Origin: WVYX01 sp039592335
Lineage (GTDB): Bacteria; Gemmatimonadota; Gemmatimonadetes; Gemmatimonadales; GWC2-71-9
NCBI GenBank assembly: GCA_039592335.1
Contig: JBDHBX010000012.1
Location: 1 to 64,000, forward strand
Direction: 5' to 3'
Length of the DNA stretch: 64,000 nt
Shown: piece after piece, positions 57,825 through 64,000 of the stretch
How positions within the stretch are numbered: position 1 is the first letter of the stretch
Layout of the letters: the number at the start of each line of letters is the position of its first letter
The notes under the pieces: model-generated
The model's input: only the letters and a program-made list of their open reading frames with translations
Told to the model about the DNA's origin: nothing
Database searches by the model: none
Made by a program: the position numbers and the translations under genes

Positions 57825-60338
57825 ATGGGCGTTGCGGGTGACCAGGGCAAACACATGACGCCGCAGCTCAGCGACAACGCGATCACGGTGCTCGAGCGTC
57901 GCTATCTGATCAAGGACGACGAGGGCCAGCCGGTGGAGCGCCCCGACGACCTATTCTGGCGGGTGGCGCGCACCATCGCACAGGCCGACGCGGCCTATGG
58001 TGCCAGCGCCGGGGCGGTGGAGGCGGTGGCCGAGACGTTCTACGAACTGATGGCGACCCGCGTGTGGATGCCCAACAGCCCCACCCTCATGAATGCCGGG
58101 CGGCCCCTAGGGCAGCTCTCGGCCTGCTTCGTGCTGCCGGTGCAGGACGCCCTGTCCACCGGCGAGTCGGGGATCTACGACACGCTGCGCAACATGGCGC
58201 TGGTGCACCAGTCGGGTGGCGGGACGGGGTTCGGCTTCTCCCGCATCCGGCCCAAGAACGACGTCGTGCGCTCCACGATGGGGGTAGCATCGGGGCCGGT
58301 CTCCTTCATGTCGCTGTACGATGCCTCGACCGAGGTGGTGAAGCAGGGCGGCACCCGGCGCGGCGCCAACATGGGCATCTTGCGCGTCGATCACCCTGAC
58401 ATCCTCGACTTCATCACCTGCAAGGACGACATCACCAAGGTCACCAACTTCAACATCTCGGTAGCGGTGACCGATGAGTTCATGCGGGCGGTGGAAGACG
58501 GTGGGGAGTATGACCTGATCCACCCGCGCGGCGGCAAGGTCGTGGGGCAGCTGGACGCCCGGGAGGTGTTCGGCAAGATCGTGCAGGGTGCGTGGAAGAC
58601 GGGTGAGCCCGGCGTGTTCTTCGTCGACCGGGCCAACGCCTACAACCCCGTTCCCCACCTCGGCAGCTACGAGGCTACCAACCCGTGCGGTGAGCAGCCG
58701 CTGCTGCCGTACGACGTCTGCAACCTCGGCTCCATCAACGTCGGCGCGTTCGTGACGGACGGGGAGGTGGACTGGGAGGGGCTGCGCCGCGCCGTGCACC
58801 TCTGCACCCACTTCCTCGACAATGTCATCGACGTCAACAAGTACCCCCTGCCGGAGATTACCGACCTGGCGCACCGTATCCGCCGCGTGGGGCTCGGGAT
58901 CATGGGGTGGGCCGACTTCCTGATGCGGCTGGGCGTGCCGTACAACTCCGAGGAAGCCATCGACTGGGCGCGTCGCCTCATGCACTTCGTGGATGAGGAG
59001 TCCAAGGTCGAGAGCGAGCGGTTGGCCGAGGAGCGGGGCGTCTTCCCCGAGTGGGAGGAGAGCATCTGGGGGCCCGACGAGACGTGCTCCCGCAACGCCG
59101 AGGGCAAGCGCATCCGGCCGCTGCGGCGACTGCGCAACTGCAATCTCACGACGGTGGCGCCGACCGGGACGATCTCGATCATCGCCGGCAGCTCGTCGGG
59201 GATCGAGCCGCTCTTCGCGGTGGCGTTCATGCGCAACCAGGCCGGCGTCCTCATGCCTGACGTGAACGAGGACTTCGTCGCCGTGGCGAAGCGTGAGGGC
59301 TGGTACTCCGAGGAGCTGGTCAAGCGGATCGCCGAAGAGGGCCACATCGACTTCCTGGAGGTGCCGGAGCAGTGGCGCCGCGTGTTCGTGACCGCCCACG
59401 ATGTGACCCCGGAGTGGCACATCCGGATGCAGGCGGCCTTCCAGGAGCACACCGACAGCGCCATCAGCAAGACGTGCAACTTCCCGCAGCACGCCACGGA
59501 AGACGACGTGCGGCACATCTACCAGCAGGCGTACGCCCTCGGCTGCAAGGGCGTAACGGTGTACCGGGACGGCTCCCGCGAGGGACAGGTTCTCTCTACC
59601 GGCAAGACGGCGAAGAAGGTGGAGGCAGGGGTGGGGGCAGGCGATCCGGCCACCGCTGAGCAGACGGATACGCTGCGGCGGCAGGTGGCCGACCTCAAGT
59701 CCACCATCGCGGAGCTCGAGGCCGAGCTGGGCCTCACCAAGAAGAAGTTGCACGAGGTGGAGTCCGAGAACCTGCAGCGGCGCGCCAAGCGGTCGCGGCC
59801 CGAGCTCCTCAAGGGCACGACCCGGCGCATCGAGACGCCCCTGGGCACGCTCTACGTGACGATCACGGAGGACGACCTGGGGCAGCCCTTCGAGATGTTC
59901 ATGAGCCTGGGCAAGGCCGGGGGCGCGCTCATGGCCGATGTCGAGGCCATCGGGCGGCTCATCTCCCTGGGGCTGCGCTCGGGCATTCCCATTGGGGAGA
60001 TCCACCGGCAGCTGCGCATGATCTCCTCCGACCGCGCGGTCGGGCTCGGGCCCAACAAGGTCTTGTCGGTGCCCGACGCCGTCGGCATCGCCGTCGAGCG
60101 CTGGATGCAGGGGAAGCAGGGCCTGCAGCAGGACTTGCTCGAGGCCGCGGCGAGCGACACCGACGTCGCGACGCCGGCTCAGCGTGGTCCCGTGGCGGGG
60201 CCCGAGGGCGCGATGTTCGAGTTCCAGCACGTGGAGCCGGAGCAGTTCGCCGGTGCGTGCCCCGACTGCGGCTCGCAGCTCGAGTTCGCCGAGGGGTGCG
60301 TCAAGTGTCACGTGTGCGGGTACAGCGAGTGCGGGTGA
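57825..60338 (+). CDS. nrdJ: Adenosylcobalamin-dependent ribonucleotide reductase (class II)
   Basis: 837 residues. It makes deoxyribonucleotides with a B12-generated thiyl radical. The catalytic core has SACFVLPVQD, HQSGGGTGFGFSRIRPKND, ATNPCGEQPLLPYDVCNLGS and APTGTISIIAGSSSGIEP. A coiled-coil insert (about 610-655) separates the core from a TSCPD domain (TPLGTLYVTITED) and a C-terminal zinc-ribbon/redox tail (CPDCG ... CHVCGYSECG). The ATG at 57825 follows GGGGG; upstream in-frame Met codons give an unlikely N-terminus. The 177 bases upstream show a small hairpin (57700-57713) but no B12 riboswitch. Confidence 0.95.
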   Translation: MGVAGDQGKHMTPQLSDNAITVLERRYLIKDDEGQPVERPDDLFWRVARTIAQADAAYGASAGAVEAVAETFYELMATRVWMPNSPTLMNAGRPLGQLSACFVLPVQDALSTGESGIYDTLRNMALVHQSGGGTGFGFSRIRPKNDVVRSTMGVASGPVSFMSLYDASTEVVKQGGTRRGANMGILRVDHPDILDFITCKDDITKVTNFNISVAVTDEFMRAVEDGGEYDLIHPRGGKVVGQLDAREVFGKIVQGAWKTGEPGVFFVDRANAYNPVPHLGSYEATNPCGEQPLLPYDVCNLGSINVGAFVTDGEVDWEGLRRAVHLCTHFLDNVIDVNKYPLPEITDLAHRIRRVGLGIMGWADFLMRLGVPYNSEEAIDWARRLMHFVDEESKVESERLAEERGVFPEWEESIWGPDETCSRNAEGKRIRPLRRLRNCNLTTVAPTGTISIIAGSSSGIEPLFAVAFMRNQAGVLMPDVNEDFVAVAKREGWYSEELVKRIAEEGHIDFLEVPEQWRRVFVTAHDVTPEWHIRMQAAFQEHTDSAISKTCNFPQHATEDDVRHIYQQAYALGCKGVTVYRDGSREGQVLSTGKTAKKVEAGVGAGDPATAEQTDTLRRQVADLKSTIAELEAELGLTKKKLHEVESENLQRRAKRSRPELLKGTTRRIETPLGTLYVTITEDDLGQPFEMFMSLGKAGGALMADVEAIGRLISLGLRSGIPIGEIHRQLRMISSDRAVGLGPNKVLSVPDAVGIAVERWMQGKQGLQQDLLEAAASDTDVATPAQRGPVAGPEGAMFEFQHVEPEQFAGACPDCGSQLEFAEGCVKCHVCGYSECG

Positions 60339-60370
60339 GACTGAGCGAGATCAGGCCGGGCGGCAACGAG

Positions 60371-60400
60371 CGGGGCGCGTGAGAACGCGCCCCGTTTCGT
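60371..60400 (+). terminator. Intrinsic terminator after nrdJ
   Basis: CGGGGCGCGT (60371-60380) pairs perfectly with ACGCGCCCCG (60385-60394) around a GAGA tetraloop, followed by TTTCGT. It is the cleanest terminator in the window, 32 bases after the nrdJ stop. Confidence 0.8.
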
Positions 60401-60456
60401 GATGAGGCTCCTGTTGGTATTTTGGTCGATACGGAGGGACCGAGAGGACCGGCTAC

Positions 60457-60642
60457 GTGGTCAAGCGCGTCAAAGGATTCGTGGGCAAGCTGCGGCAGGA
60501 GCGCCGCGAGCTCGGCTGGAAGGGGCTCCTGCGCAAGCGGGGGTGGGCCCTGGTCGTGTTGGTGGTAGCGTTCTACCTGGTTCGGGATCTCGTGCTGTAC
60601 GTGGCGATTCCCCTGGCTGTCGTGTGGGGCCTGTCGCGCTAG
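60457..60642 (+). CDS. Small membrane protein, unknown function
   Basis: 61 residues. The first half is strongly basic (VKRVKGFVGKLRQERRELGWK, read in two pieces) and the second half is one or two hydrophobic helices (WALVVLVVAFYLVRDLVLYV, then IPLAVVWGL). The GTG start has a GAGAGG ribosome-binding site 9 bases upstream. TATTTT (60418-60423) may be a -10 box. It lies after the nrdJ terminator and 17 bases before the next small gene, so the two are likely cotranscribed. No family recognised. Confidence 0.6.
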   Translation: MVKRVKGFVGKLRQERRELGWKGLLRKRGWALVVLVVAFYLVRDLVLYVAIPLAVVWGLSR

Positions 60643-60659
60643 CGGTGGAGGGCGGAGCC

Positions 60660-61022
60660 ATGACGGCGAAGAAGTGGGCGCGGGTCAAGCAGAGCGGAGC
60701 TCATGGATTGCGGCGGGGTGCGTGGTACCCCGTCGTGAACGACAAGAAGCACGACCTGGTAATCGTAGACGTCAACAAGAAGAACGTCCCGGTTTCCAGG
60801 GCGCTGGTCGATCTGACGGATGACGCTCCCCACCGCTGGAGTGTGGTCGCGTGGGACACGGCGGATCGGGGATCCCAGCGGGCCAGCGAGTCCCGCTTCG
60901 GCCTCGTCTACGGTGTCTGCCCTGGCTGCCGGGGGCGACTGGGCCTCGACGACGGGACCGACACCGCGACCTGCTCCGAGTGCGGGGGCGAGTTCGAGGT
61001 TGACTGGGACCACTTGTGCTAG
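60660..61022 (+). CDS. Small C-terminal zinc-ribbon protein, unknown function
   Basis: 120 residues, soluble. It begins TAKKWARVKQSGAHGLRRGAWYPV and has strands (DLVIVDVNKKNVPVSRALVDL). It ends with a zinc-ribbon (CPGCRGRLGL ... CSECGGEFEVDWDHLC, of which the CPGC and CSEC pairs are the likely ligands). The ATG at 60660 follows a GGAGGGCGGAG ribosome-binding site. It may bind nucleic acid or protein; no family recognised. Confidence 0.7.
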   Translation: MTAKKWARVKQSGAHGLRRGAWYPVVNDKKHDLVIVDVNKKNVPVSRALVDLTDDAPHRWSVVAWDTADRGSQRASESRFGLVYGVCPGCRGRLGLDDGTDTATCSECGGEFEVDWDHLC

Positions 61023-61042
61023 GAGTGGTCCGGTCACTCTAG

Positions 61043-61105
61043 AGGCGCCAACGGCGTAGACCGCGAGACGGCGCCGCGAGACGAACCCGTGGCGCCTTTG
61101 TCTTG
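61043..61105 (+). terminator. Probable terminator after the zinc-ribbon gene
   Basis: AGGCGCCA (61043-61050) pairs with TGGCGCCT (61090-61097), extended by CGG/CCG past one bulge, around a GC-rich loop that can itself fold. TTGTCTTG follows directly. Confidence 0.55.
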
Positions 61106-61154
61106 TAGAGGGAGGAGCGACTGAGCCGCGGCCAGTCGGCCTCGCCCGGGGGGG

Positions 61155-62327
61155 ATGATGGAATCGCAGCCGCTGTTCAACGACCTCGTCGGCGTGTTGA
61201 CCGTGATCATCATGATCCCGGTCTTCTTCCTCTGGCTCGAGCGGAAGACCCGCTGGAAGATCTTCGACTTCATGCCGGCCATTATCTGGATCTTCATCAC
61301 GCCCATCTTCCTCTCCAACCTGAACGTCATCCCGCGCTCCAGCGAGATCTACACGACATTCCGCTCCTTCGCGGTGCCGCTGTTCATCGTGCTCATGCTG
61401 CTGGACATCAACATCCGCCAGGCGATGCGGGTGGCGTGGCGCGGCGCAGCCGTGATGGTTCTTGGGGCGTTCGGCATCGTGGCCGGAGCCGTCATCTCCT
61501 TCTTCATGTTCCGCAGCGGGCTCCCCGAGGGCACCTGGATGGGTTACGGGGCATTGGCGGGGAGCTGGATTGGCGGCACGGGCAACCTGGCCGCGGTGGC
61601 CGACTCCCTCGATACGCCGGGCGAGATGGTGGGCATGGTCGTGCTGGTGGACAACCTGGTCTATGTCTTCTACTTCCCGCTGATTCTCTCCTGCAAGCGG
61701 TGGGCGGCGACGTTCAATCGGTTCACCGGGGTTCCGCCGGAGGCGGAGGCCCGCTTCTCCGATGCGGCCCAGCAGGTCGAGAAGAAGACCCACGAGGTGC
61801 ACTTCCGCGACGCGCTGACGCTGTTGGGGTGGGGCTTCATGGCTCTCGCGGCCGCGACGGCGCTGTCGTTCGTCTTCCCGGAGCTGCCACCGGTCTTCAC
61901 GCAGCGCACCTGGGCGATCCTGCTCGTGACCACCATCGGTATCGGCCTCTCGGCCACCAAGCTCAAGGACGTGCCGGGCACCGAGCCGCTCTCCATGACC
62001 TTCGTGTACATCTACATGACGATGATGGGGGCACAGGCGGACCTCAGGAGCCTGGGCGGCGCGCAGTGGTTCATCATCGCCGGCTTCATCTGCATCGCGG
62101 TCCATTTCGTATTCATCATCGCCGGCGCGCGGTTGTTCCGCATCGACGTGAGCATGGCGGCCGTCTCCAGCGTCGCCGCCGTGGGCGGTGCGGCCTCTGC
62201 CCCCGTCGCCGCCGGGTTCCACCGCGAGGAGCTGGTGCCGGTGTCCATCATGCTGGCGCTGATCGGGTATGCGCTGGGGAATTATCTGGGGGTGGCCACG
62301 GCATACCTGTGTCATCTGCTGGTATGA
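61155..62327 (+). CDS. DUF819 family multi-pass membrane protein
   Basis: 390 residues, about ten to eleven helices. The family features include PVFFLWLERK near the start, VPLFIVLMLLDINIRQ, and the glycine-rich GYGALAGSWIGGTGNLAAV repeated in related form as VAAVGGAASAPVAAGFHRE in the second half, as in sodium/solute carriers with inverted repeats. DUF819 (YjcL-like) proteins are thought to be transporters with unknown substrate. Two adjacent ATG codons (61155, 61158) are possible starts. The gene has terminators or promoters on both sides and stands alone. Confidence 0.88.
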   Translation: MMESQPLFNDLVGVLTVIIMIPVFFLWLERKTRWKIFDFMPAIIWIFITPIFLSNLNVIPRSSEIYTTFRSFAVPLFIVLMLLDINIRQAMRVAWRGAAVMVLGAFGIVAGAVISFFMFRSGLPEGTWMGYGALAGSWIGGTGNLAAVADSLDTPGEMVGMVVLVDNLVYVFYFPLILSCKRWAATFNRFTGVPPEAEARFSDAAQQVEKKTHEVHFRDALTLLGWGFMALAAATALSFVFPELPPVFTQRTWAILLVTTIGIGLSATKLKDVPGTEPLSMTFVYIYMTMMGAQADLRSLGGAQWFIIAGFICIAVHFVFIIAGARLFRIDVSMAAVSSVAAVGGAASAPVAAGFHREELVPVSIMLALIGYALGNYLGVATAYLCHLLV

Positions 62328-62387
62328 CGCGAGGGGATTCGCGCCGATAGAGACGGCGTCCCGGGGGTTCCCGGGGCGCCGTTCGCC

Positions 62388-62393
62388 TATATT
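62388..62393 (+). promoter_or_regulatory. -10 box of a probable leaderless ispG transcript
   Basis: TATATT ends 7 bases before the ispG ATG at 62401, with only TCGCCCC between and no Shine-Dalgarno sequence. No clear -35 box is seen. The layout equals that of trpS and the amidase gene. Confidence 0.5.
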
Positions 62394-62400
62394 TCGCCCC

Positions 62401-63633
62401 ATGCCTCCCGTCACGCGCCGCGCAACGGTCACCGCCTGGATCGGCGACGTCCCCGTGGGGTCGTGCCATCCCATCGTGGTCCAGTCGATGACCAACACCG
62501 ACACCGCCGACGTGGATGCGACCGTGGAGCAGGTCGCGGCGCTGGCCCAGGCCGGCAGCGAGCTGGTGCGCGTGACGGTGAACAACGAGCCGGCGGCGCA
62601 GGCGGTGCCCGAGATCGTCGCGCGACTTGCCGACCGCGGCGTGACCGTCCCCATCATCGGCGACTTCCATTACAACGGGCACCTCCTGCTGCCCAAGTAC
62701 GCCGAGATGGCCGCGGCGCTCGCCAAGTACCGCATCAACCCGGGCAACGTGGGCGCCAAGCGGCGCGACGAGCACTTCAAGACGATACTCGAGGTGGCGC
62801 TTGCCCACGACACGCCGGTGCGGATCGGCGTGAATTGGGGCTCGCTTGACCAGAACCTGCTCACCGAGCTGATGGACGAGAACGCTAAGCAGGCCGAGCC
62901 GCTCGACGCCCGCGAGGTGACGCTCAATGCGATGGTCGCGAGTGCGATGCGCTCGGCGGCGTTCGCCGAGGAGACCGGGCTCGCGCACGACCGCATCATT
63001 CTCTCGGTCAAGATGTCGCAGGTGCAGGATCTGGTGGACGTGTACCGCAAGCTGGCGCCGCTGTCGGACTATCCGTTGCACCTGGGACTCACCGAGGCCG
63101 GGATGGGTGCCAAGGGGATCGTGGGGAGCACCGCCGGGCTCGCGCTGCTGCTGCAGCAGGGGATCGGGGACACGATCCGGGTCTCCCTCACGCCCGCCCC
63201 CGGTGGGGATCGCACCGAGGAGGTGCGTGTCGCCCAGCAGATCCTCCAGGCCATGGAGCTCCGGAGCTTCTTGCCGCAGGTCACCGCCTGCCCGGGCTGC
63301 GGTCGCACCACCAGCACGTTCTTCCAGGAGATGGCCGACCGGATCCAGACCTACCTGCGCGAGCAGATGCCTGGCTGGAAGACTCGGCACGCGGGTGTGG
63401 AGGAAATGCGGGTGGCGGTGATGGGCTGCGTGGTGAACGGTCCCGGCGAATCCAAGCACGCGAACATCGGTATCTCCCTGCCGGGCACGTTCGAGGAGCC
63501 CAAGGCGCCGGTCTACGTGGACGGCAAGCTGCAGGTCACGCTCAAAGGGGACGGCATCGTGGAGGAGTTTCTCGGTATCCTCAACGAGTACGTGGCCCGG
63601 ACCTATGCCGCCCCGGTCGAGGCCGAGGCGTAG
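62401..63633 (+). CDS. ispG: 4-hydroxy-3-methylbut-2-enyl diphosphate synthase (IspG/GcpE)
   Basis: 410 residues. IspG is the [4Fe-4S] reductase of the methylerythritol phosphate pathway to isoprenoids. The TIM barrel begins HPIVVQSMTNTDT. The cluster ligands are the two Cys of ACPGCGRT and the Cys in MGCVVNGPGES, with the conserved Glu of GPGES. RINPGNVGAKRR and GLTEAGMGAKGIVGSTAGL are further signatures. The ATG at 62401 is chosen from family alignment and the promoter position; the in-frame upstream reading overlaps the DUF819 gene. Confidence 0.96.
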   Translation: MPPVTRRATVTAWIGDVPVGSCHPIVVQSMTNTDTADVDATVEQVAALAQAGSELVRVTVNNEPAAQAVPEIVARLADRGVTVPIIGDFHYNGHLLLPKYAEMAAALAKYRINPGNVGAKRRDEHFKTILEVALAHDTPVRIGVNWGSLDQNLLTELMDENAKQAEPLDAREVTLNAMVASAMRSAAFAEETGLAHDRIILSVKMSQVQDLVDVYRKLAPLSDYPLHLGLTEAGMGAKGIVGSTAGLALLLQQGIGDTIRVSLTPAPGGDRTEEVRVAQQILQAMELRSFLPQVTACPGCGRTTSTFFQEMADRIQTYLREQMPGWKTRHAGVEEMRVAVMGCVVNGPGESKHANIGISLPGTFEEPKAPVYVDGKLQVTLKGDGIVEEFLGILNEYVARTYAAPVEAEA

Positions 63634-63709
63634 CCGGTCGCATCCCGTCGCCGGCAGGCGTCGGCCCCCCCTGACGATTGCGAGATTCCACATGCATGTT
63701 GAGAAACGC

Positions 63710-63740
63710 TGTGGATTCCCCGTGGATAGGATGTGGATGC
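63710..63740. repeat. Three 11-bp direct repeats with a GTGGAT core
   Basis: TGTGGATTC (63710), CGTGGATAG (63721) and TGTGGATGC (63732) start exactly 11 bases apart, so they face the same side of the helix. Each matches 7 of 9 bases of the reverse-complement DnaA box (TGTGGATAA). An opposite copy, TTCCACA, lies at 63696-63702. The array sits just upstream of the sirtuin gene. Confidence 0.7.
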
Positions 63741-63767
63741 GATGACGCCATGTGGGAGGCACGGTTG

Positions 63768-64000
63768 ATGAGCGAGCGTGAGCGGGCGGTCGAGCTGCTG
63801 GGGGGGGCGAGCCGGGTGGTGGCGCTCACCGGGGCCGGCATGTCCGAGGAATCGGGCGTGCCGACATTCCGCGACGCCCTCACCGGGCTCTGGTCGCGGT
63901 ACGATCCGATGGAGCTGGCCACCCCGGCGGCGTACCGCCGCAACCCGGCCCGCGTGTTCGGCTGGTACCTCTCCCGCTGGCGCCGCGTCCGGGAGGTGAG
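63768..64000 (+). CDS. Sir2-family NAD-dependent protein deacylase, N-terminal fragment
   Basis: 77 residues before the window ends. The NAD-binding signature VVALTGAGMSEESGVPTFRD is at residues 17-36, followed by GLWSRYDPMELATPAAYRRNP and a WYLSRWR segment, typical of bacterial CobB/class III-like sirtuins. ATG 63768 has a GGGAGG ribosome-binding site 8 bases upstream; an in-frame ATG at 63750 is less likely. The gene continues beyond base 64000, so the catalytic His and zinc site cannot be seen. Confidence 0.9.
   Translation, partial: MSERERAVELLGGASRVVALTGAGMSEESGVPTFRDALTGLWSRYDPMELATPAAYRRNPARVFGWYLSRWRRVREV

Noticed and set aside
63690..63767. Chromosomal replication origin
   Set aside because: The DnaA-like repeats are imperfect and there is no AT-rich unwinding region or dnaA/dnaN gene nearby.
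1..64000. tRNA, rRNA, CRISPR, prophage or insertion sequences
   Set aside because: All gaps were read; none shows a cloverleaf, rRNA signature, spaced direct-repeat array, integrase or transposase motif.

Overview
The window is one gene-dense stretch of a high-GC bacterial chromosome. I see no rRNA, tRNA, CRISPR array, insertion sequence or prophage. Several traits together suggest Gemmatimonadota: the gene order, Zn-ribbon Ser/Thr kinases ending in TonB-like domains, class I aldolase, B12-dependent ribonucleotide reductase and outer-membrane barrel proteins. This is an inference from gene content, not a phylogeny, and related high-GC phyla remain possible.

Layout. (1) 2-12214: the end of tuf, then the S10 and spc ribosomal clusters (rpsJ to rplO), secY, adk and map, nearly all overlapping or spaced by a few bases. 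The usual continuation (infA-rpmJ-rpsM-rpsK-rpsD-rpoA-rplQ) is absent after map. L4 and L30 carry long Lys/Ala-rich, histone-H1-like tails. (2) 12227-20328: an inositol-monophosphatase-family gene, then trpS (with a probable Fe-S cluster motif), an MgtC-like membrane protein, a 2-hydroxyacid dehydrogenase, pilT, a DapA-family aldolase, a membrane M28 peptidase and purA. (3) 20329-23237: a gene-free segment with a strong 153-nt foldable element, and an orphan Wzc-like tyrosine autokinase. (4) 23238-36515: glycerate kinase, glycyl-tRNA synthetase, a gluzincin peptidase, a sodium symporter, a cluster of small proteins including a ubiquitin-like one, an ALDH7-type dehydrogenase, a methyltransferase and priA. 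(5) 36612-39902: an operon-like run with pyruvoyl arginine decarboxylase plus agmatinase (arginine to putrescine), CcdA and two small DUF proteins. (6) 39912-44932: class I aldolase, gamma-glutamyltransferase, and the murQ-anmK pair for cell-wall sugar recycling. (7) 44922-57133: a signalling and envelope island. A minus-strand cassette (FHA/Zn-ribbon, Ser/Thr kinase, PP2C phosphatase, FHA-trypsin protease) shares a divergent promoter region with a lipoprotein amidase and a peptidase-propeller-barrel protein. A second kinase with PEGA and TonB-like domains follows. (8) 57144-64000: gamma carbonic anhydrase, nrdJ, two small proteins, a DUF819 membrane protein, ispG and the start of a sirtuin.

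Promoters can be read at several places, and trpS, ispG and the amidase gene appear to have leaderless transcripts: the -10 box ends 7-8 bases before the ATG and there is no Shine-Dalgarno sequence. The most unusual items are the H1-like ribosomal tails, the foldable element after purA, the Fe-S TrpRS motif, the kinase/FHA/envelope island and the zincin/ubiquitin-like small-gene cluster.
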